Source: Gammaproteobacteria bacterium
Lineage (GTDB): Bacteria > Pseudomonadota > Gammaproteobacteria > Competibacterales > Competibacteraceae
Direction of reading: 5' to 3'
DNA: 9,481 nucleotides
Assembly: GCA_020047885.1 (NCBI GenBank)
Contig: JAIFNF010000046.1
Coordinates: 1-9,481, forward strand
Positions 6,364-9,481 of the stretch are shown here, piece by piece. Both the position numbers and the translations under genes were made by a program. Below the pieces are notes generated by a model that saw nothing but the letters and a program-made list of their open reading frames with translations, was not told the DNA's origin and searched no databases. The first letter of the stretch is position 1. Every line of letters starts with the position of its first letter.

Positions 6364-7104
6364 CTACCGCTTTTCCCCGGCAAACAGCGCTGCGCCGACC
6401 ATGCCGGCCTGATTGAGCAGGCGAGCCGGAACGACTGGAGTCTGCGTGGTGATCTGCGGTGCAAATTTGTGAAGCTTTTTGCTGGCGCCACCGCCCAGTA
6501 CGATTAAATCCGGCCAGAACAGATTTTCCATAGTGATCAGATAGTGGTTAAGACGATCGCCCCAATCTTTCCATTTGAGCTGCTGGGCGTCGCGCACGGC
6601 TTCCGAAGCATAGCGTTCGGCCTCCAGTCCATTATCGAGAAAAATATGGCCGAGTTCGGTGTTGGGCAGTAACTGGCCATCGCTAAACAACGCCGTGCCC
6701 AGGCCGGTGCCAATCGTGACGATGAGCACCACGCCGGAAACGTTCTGACCCGCACCAAACCGCATTTCCGCCAGCCCGGCGACATCGGCATCGTTGGCGA
6801 CCTGTACCGGGCAACCGGTTTGTATTGAGAAATAATCGGCCACTGGCAGCCCGATAAACGCCGGGTCGATATTGGCGGCAGTGCGGGCGATGCCATGCTG
6901 GATCGCGGCGGGAAAGCCGATGCCGACAGGACCGGACCAACTGTGCTGCTCGACCAGTTCCTTTAACGTGATACCGACCGACTCGGGCGTCGCGGGAGTA
7001 GGCGTCGCGATGCGCAGGCGTTCAGTAACCAGTTCCCCGGTCGAAGTTTCGACTATCGCGCCCTTGATCCCCGTGCCGCCGACATCAATACCCAGGATTT
7101 GCAT
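6364..7104 (-). CDS. ppgK: Polyphosphate glucokinase (ROK family)
   Basis: Phosphorylates glucose to glucose-6-phosphate using inorganic polyphosphate (often also ATP), in the cytoplasm, feeding glycolysis or glycogen metabolism. The 246-residue length is normal for PpgK. Visible motifs: phosphate-binding DVGGTGIKG (7-15); NDAD (104-107) with likely catalytic D105; GTGLGTALF (132-140); NTELGH (148-153), the PpgK form of the ROK ExGH motif; [13 protein letters not shown] (177-189); and LGGGASKK (203-210). The CxCGxxGC zinc motif of many ROK proteins is absent, as is normal for PpgK. The start at 7104 is chosen over 7158 because AAAGG stands 8 bases upstream and [10 protein letters not shown] is the usual N-terminus. 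It stands alone, convergent with lldR and divergent from the REC-PAS-GGDEF-EAL gene. No strong promoter was identified; TATAAC (7139-7144) is a possible -10. Confidence 0.92.
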   Translation of the reverse strand: MQILGIDVGGTGIKGAIVETSTGELVTERLRIATPTPATPESVGITLKELVEQHSWSGPVGIGFPAAIQHGIARTAANIDPAFIGLPVADYFSIQTGCPVQVANDADVAGLAEMRFGAGQNVSGVVLIVTIGTGLGTALFSDGQLLPNTELGHIFLDNGLEAERYASEAVRDAQQLKWKDWGDRLNHYLITMENLFWPDLIVLGGGASKKLHKFAPQITTQTPVVPARLLNQAGMVGAALFAGEKR

Positions 7105-7169
7105 GTTTATTGCCTTTTCAATAATGAGAAACCAGAATGTTATACTGATTCTTGTCAAGTTTAACTCGA

Positions 7170-7219
7170 AAAAACGTCCTCACCCCCAACCCCTTTCCCA
7201 CGGGGACAGGGACGTTTTT
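7170..7219. repeat. Terminator-like inverted repeat of the 'HPQPLS' type
   Basis: The outer arms AAAAACGTCC (7170-7179) and GGACGTTTTT (7210-7219) are perfect 10-bp inverted repeats. Inside, CCCTTTCCC (7191-7199) can pair with GGGACAGGG (7203-7211) with one mismatch and a 3-base loop. The block CCTCACCCCCAACCCC (7178-7193) is the core of a common intergenic palindromic repeat whose spurious translation reads HPQPLS, as it does here in one frame. Flanking A and T runs make it look like a bidirectional terminator, yet both neighbouring genes read away from it. It may act as an insulator, lie in a leader, or be a mobile repeat remnant. Confidence 0.6.
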
Positions 7220-7226
7220 AGACCAC

Positions 7227-7236
7227 CGCTTAAGCG
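7227..7236. other. Perfect 10-bp palindrome upstream of the c-di-GMP gene
   Basis: CGCTTAAGCG lies 24 bases before the ATG at 7261, just upstream of the ribosome binding site AGGAG (7247-7251). It could be a small protein-binding site or chance. No second copy was noticed in the window. Confidence 0.2.
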
Positions 7237-7260
7237 ATAGAACCACAGGAGACCGCACGG

Positions 7261-9481
7261 ATGATCGGTGAAAATCAGCAACCCACGATCATGGTGGTGG
7301 ATGATGTCCCGATTAATTTGAAAGTTCTGGGCATGTTGCTGCACAGACACGGCTACCTCGTGGTGCCGTTGACCGGTGGCGAGCTGGCGTTGCGCGCCGC
7401 CGCCCAAGATCCACCGGACTTGATCCTCCTGGATATTATGATGCCCGGGATGGACGGTTTCGAGGTCTGCCAGCGATTGAAAGCCGATGAAACGCTTCGC
7501 GCCATTCCGGTCATCTTCATCAGTGCGCTGGACGATACCGCGCACAAGATCCGAGCCTTTACCGAAGGCGGCGTGGATTATGTCGCTAAACCCTTCCAGG
7601 AACAGGAACTGCTGGTACGCGTCCAGACGCATCTGAGCCTGCGCCGAATGCAGCGCGAACTGGAAAAACACCAGCGGGATCTGGAGGCGCTGGTCGAGGA
7701 AAAAGTCCATCACCTGCAAACCGTTCTGGATGCCGTTCAAGCCGGTGCCTGGAAGTGGAATGTGCAAACCAATGCGATCTGTTTCGACGATCGCTGGGCG
7801 TATGCGCTGGGCTACCGATTGCAGGAACTGGAGCCAACCACCCAAGCCACCTGGGAAAGCCGCGTTCACCCGGATGATTTGCCGATGGCGCTGAGTGCGC
7901 TGTCCGAGAGTCTGGAGGGCGAGCGGGAACGTTATGAAGCCGAATACCGTATCCAGCACAAAAACGGTCAGTGGATCTGGCTGCGCAGTATGGGGCGCGT
8001 GATGCAGCGAACGCCGAATGGCGAACCGCTGGTGATGGCGGGCATCGATATCAATGTGACCGAGCAGAAGACGCATCAGGCGAAGCTGGAATTTGTCACG
8101 CATAACGATGCCTTGACCGGGTTGCCCAATCGCGGGCTGTTTGCCGAGTTCTTGCGGGCGATGATGAACGTCTGTCGTCGAACCCGAACCCGACTCGCCG
8201 TGGCTTACATCGATATTGATGGCTTTGCGGCGATCAATAAAATCTACGGTCGCCAGACCGGCAACCAGTTGATCATTGAACTGGCTCGGCGGGTGCAGGA
8301 GTCGGTGCGTGAGCGCCGCCATCTGGCGCGGATCGGCGGCGATGAACTGGCGGTGATTCTGAGCGGGCTGGAGCGGGCGGACGCGTTCCTTGCCCCGGTG
8401 CAGCGCCTGATCGATGCGGTCTCCCGCCCCATGGTCATCGGCGAGCAGAGTATCGTCATGACCGCCAGTATCGGCATTGCCCTCTTTCCGCAGACCGACA
8501 CGGTGGATGCCGAACAATTGCTGCGTCAGGCGGGCCAGGCGATGTACCAGGCCAAGGTGGCGGGTAAGAATCGTTATCATGTTTTTGATCCCGAGTATGA
8601 CGGGAGTGTGCGCGAGCGCTATGAGCGGATTGACGATATCCGCCAGGGGCTGATGCGTCATGAGTTTGTGCTGTACTACCAACCCAAGGTCAATATGTAC
8701 AGCGGCGACTGCATCGGTTTTGAAGCACTGATTCGCTGGCAGCATCCCGATCGGGGTTTGTTAGCGCCGGGGGGCTTCCTGCCGGTTCTCGACCAGCATC
8801 CGTTGTTAATCGCGCTGGGTGACTGGGTCATCGAGGCGGCATTGAGACAGTTGGCCGACTGGAACGCCCAGGGGCTGAAAACGACCGTCAGCGTCAACGT
8901 CGACGGCCTGCAACTCCAGGATCCTGAATTCGCCGCCCGGTTGGAGCGGCAACTGCAAGCACAACCCTCGGCGACGCCGCAGCAACTGGAACTCGAAATT
9001 CTCGAAACCGGTGCACTCGCGGATATGGCACGGGTTTCAGCCTTGATTATTGACCTGCAGGGCATGGGGGTGGCCTGTGCGCTGGATGATTTCGGCACCG
9101 GTTTTTCATCGCTGACGTTTCTCAAGCGGTTCGCGGCGCATACGGTCAAGATCGATCAGAGCTTTGTCCGCACGATGCTGACCGATGTCGAACAAGCGGT
9201 CATTATCGACAGTATTGTCGGGCTGACGCGCCGCTTCGAGCGGCAGGTGCTGGCTGAGGGGGTGGAAAGCGAGATTCATGGCAATCTGCTATTGGAGTTG
9301 GGCTGCGAACTGGGTCAGGGTTATGGCATTGCCCGACCGATGCCGGCGGCGGACGTTCCCGAATGGATTGCCGGTTGGCATCCACCGGCTTCATGGGGGG
9401 AAAGTAGCGCAGTGGTGTATGAGAATATGCCGATTCTTTTCGCTGAATTGCAGCACCGCGCTTGGTTCAATGCGCTGCAAA
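7261..9481 (+). CDS. REC-PAS-GGDEF-EAL protein, probable c-di-GMP phosphodiesterase, C-terminus outside window
   Basis: Signalling protein that probably hydrolyses c-di-GMP under control of phosphorylation. The frame is open to the window edge (740 residues). Domains: receiver (about 8-125) with D14/D15, phospho-acceptor D58, S88 and K110; coiled coil (about 126-158); PAS with PAC tail (about 157-270); GGDEF (about 275-440); EAL (about 455-700). The EAL site appears complete: E488 (EAL), N546, E579, D609, D610, K630, E666 and Q686, with spacing equal to that of RocR. The GGDEF motif reads GGDEL (359-363); the guanine-contacting Asp is replaced by N335, the ND pair reads N326-K327, and the RxxD inhibitory site is missing (R353 in place of Asp), so cyclase activity is doubtful. 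A tail after about 705 contains HRAW (732-735) and may begin a further domain. Start: AGGAG ends 9 bases before ATG. No partner histidine kinase is visible. Confidence 0.93.
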   Translation, partial: MIGENQQPTIMVVDDVPINLKVLGMLLHRHGYLVVPLTGGELALRAAAQDPPDLILLDIMMPGMDGFEVCQRLKADETLRAIPVIFISALDDTAHKIRAFTEGGVDYVAKPFQEQELLVRVQTHLSLRRMQRELEKHQRDLEALVEEKVHHLQTVLDAVQAGAWKWNVQTNAICFDDRWAYALGYRLQELEPTTQATWESRVHPDDLPMALSALSESLEGERERYEAEYRIQHKNGQWIWLRSMGRVMQRTPNGEPLVMAGIDINVTEQKTHQAKLEFVTHNDALTGLPNRGLFAEFLRAMMNVCRRTRTRLAVAYIDIDGFAAINKIYGRQTGNQLIIELARRVQESVRERRHLARIGGDELAVILSGLERADAFLAPVQRLIDAVSRPMVIGEQSIVMTASIGIALFPQTDTVDAEQLLRQAGQAMYQAKVAGKNRYHVFDPEYDGSVRERYERIDDIRQGLMRHEFVLYYQPKVNMYSGDCIGFEALIRWQHPDRGLLAPGGFLPVLDQHPLLIALGDWVIEAALRQLADWNAQGLKTTVSVNVDGLQLQDPEFAARLERQLQAQPSATPQQLELEILETGALADMARVSALIIDLQGMGVACALDDFGTGFSSLTFLKRFAAHTVKIDQSFVRTMLTDVEQAVIIDSIVGLTRRFERQVLAEGVESEIHGNLLLELGCELGQGYGIARPMPAADVPEWIAGWHPPASWGESSAVVYENMPILFAELQHRAWFNALQ

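Noticed and set aside
7139..7158. TTGACA (7153-7158) with TATAAC (7139-7144) on the minus strand as the ppgK promoter
   Set aside because: The two hexamers are only 8 bases apart, so they cannot act together as -35 and -10; only the TATAAC is kept as a possible -10.
7180..8745. Minus-strand open frame of 521 codons
   Set aside because: It is antisense to the REC-PAS-GGDEF-EAL gene, whose plus-strand frame has clear motifs throughout. The minus frame has no domain signature and begins by reading the EAL region backwards.

Overview
The window looks like a chromosomal segment of a moderately GC-rich proteobacterium, most likely a gammaproteobacterium. The evidence is the lactate-operon gene set, a PdhR/LldR-type regulator with a TGGTCNGACCA operator, a multi-domain c-di-GMP protein, and two kinds of short dispersed intergenic repeat that I recall from gammaproteobacterial genomes. 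A polyphosphate glucokinase hints at a polyphosphate- or glycogen-handling lifestyle, for example the Competibacter group, but that is a guess. No phage, transposase, CRISPR, tRNA or rRNA was seen.

Left part (1-5001, all minus strand): a lactate-oxidation operon read right to left as lldE-lldF-lldG-dld (lutA-lutB-lutC plus a D-lactate dehydrogenase). LldEFG is the iron-sulfur, non-flavin L-lactate oxidising complex. The last gene is a large FAD plus 4Fe-4S D-lactate dehydrogenase (Dld-II type), cut off by the left window edge after 678 residues. Together they would convert both lactate enantiomers to pyruvate. lldE/lldF and lldF/lldG each overlap by 8 bases, while dld follows after a 144-base gap.

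Control region (5002-5306): divergent promoters lie between lldE and a GntR/FCD regulator, lldR (5307-6101, plus strand). Two nearly identical 23-bp operators, centres 54 bp apart, sit over the inferred lldE start site and just upstream of the inferred lldR promoter. This suggests a lactate-responsive repressor that also controls itself.

Middle (6102-7104): after lldR comes a short intergenic stretch with a rho-independent terminator inside a dispersed repeat (tandem TCTGCGTTCA units). It is followed by a convergent minus-strand polyphosphate glucokinase gene, ppgK.

Right part (7105-9481): a divergent intergenic region carries a terminator-like inverted repeat of the family that translates as 'HPQPLS'. 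A large plus-strand gene follows, encoding a REC-PAS-GGDEF-EAL c-di-GMP protein that runs off the right edge. Its EAL catalytic residues are intact, but its GGDEF domain is degenerate (GGDEL, altered guanine-binding residue, no RxxD inhibitory site). It is therefore most likely a phosphorylation-regulated c-di-GMP phosphodiesterase.

I did not find evidence of a wholly undescribed system. The most interesting points are the duplicated operator with an added half-site, the degenerate GGDEF, the beginning of an additional C-terminal domain in that protein, and the repeats at both ends of ppgK.
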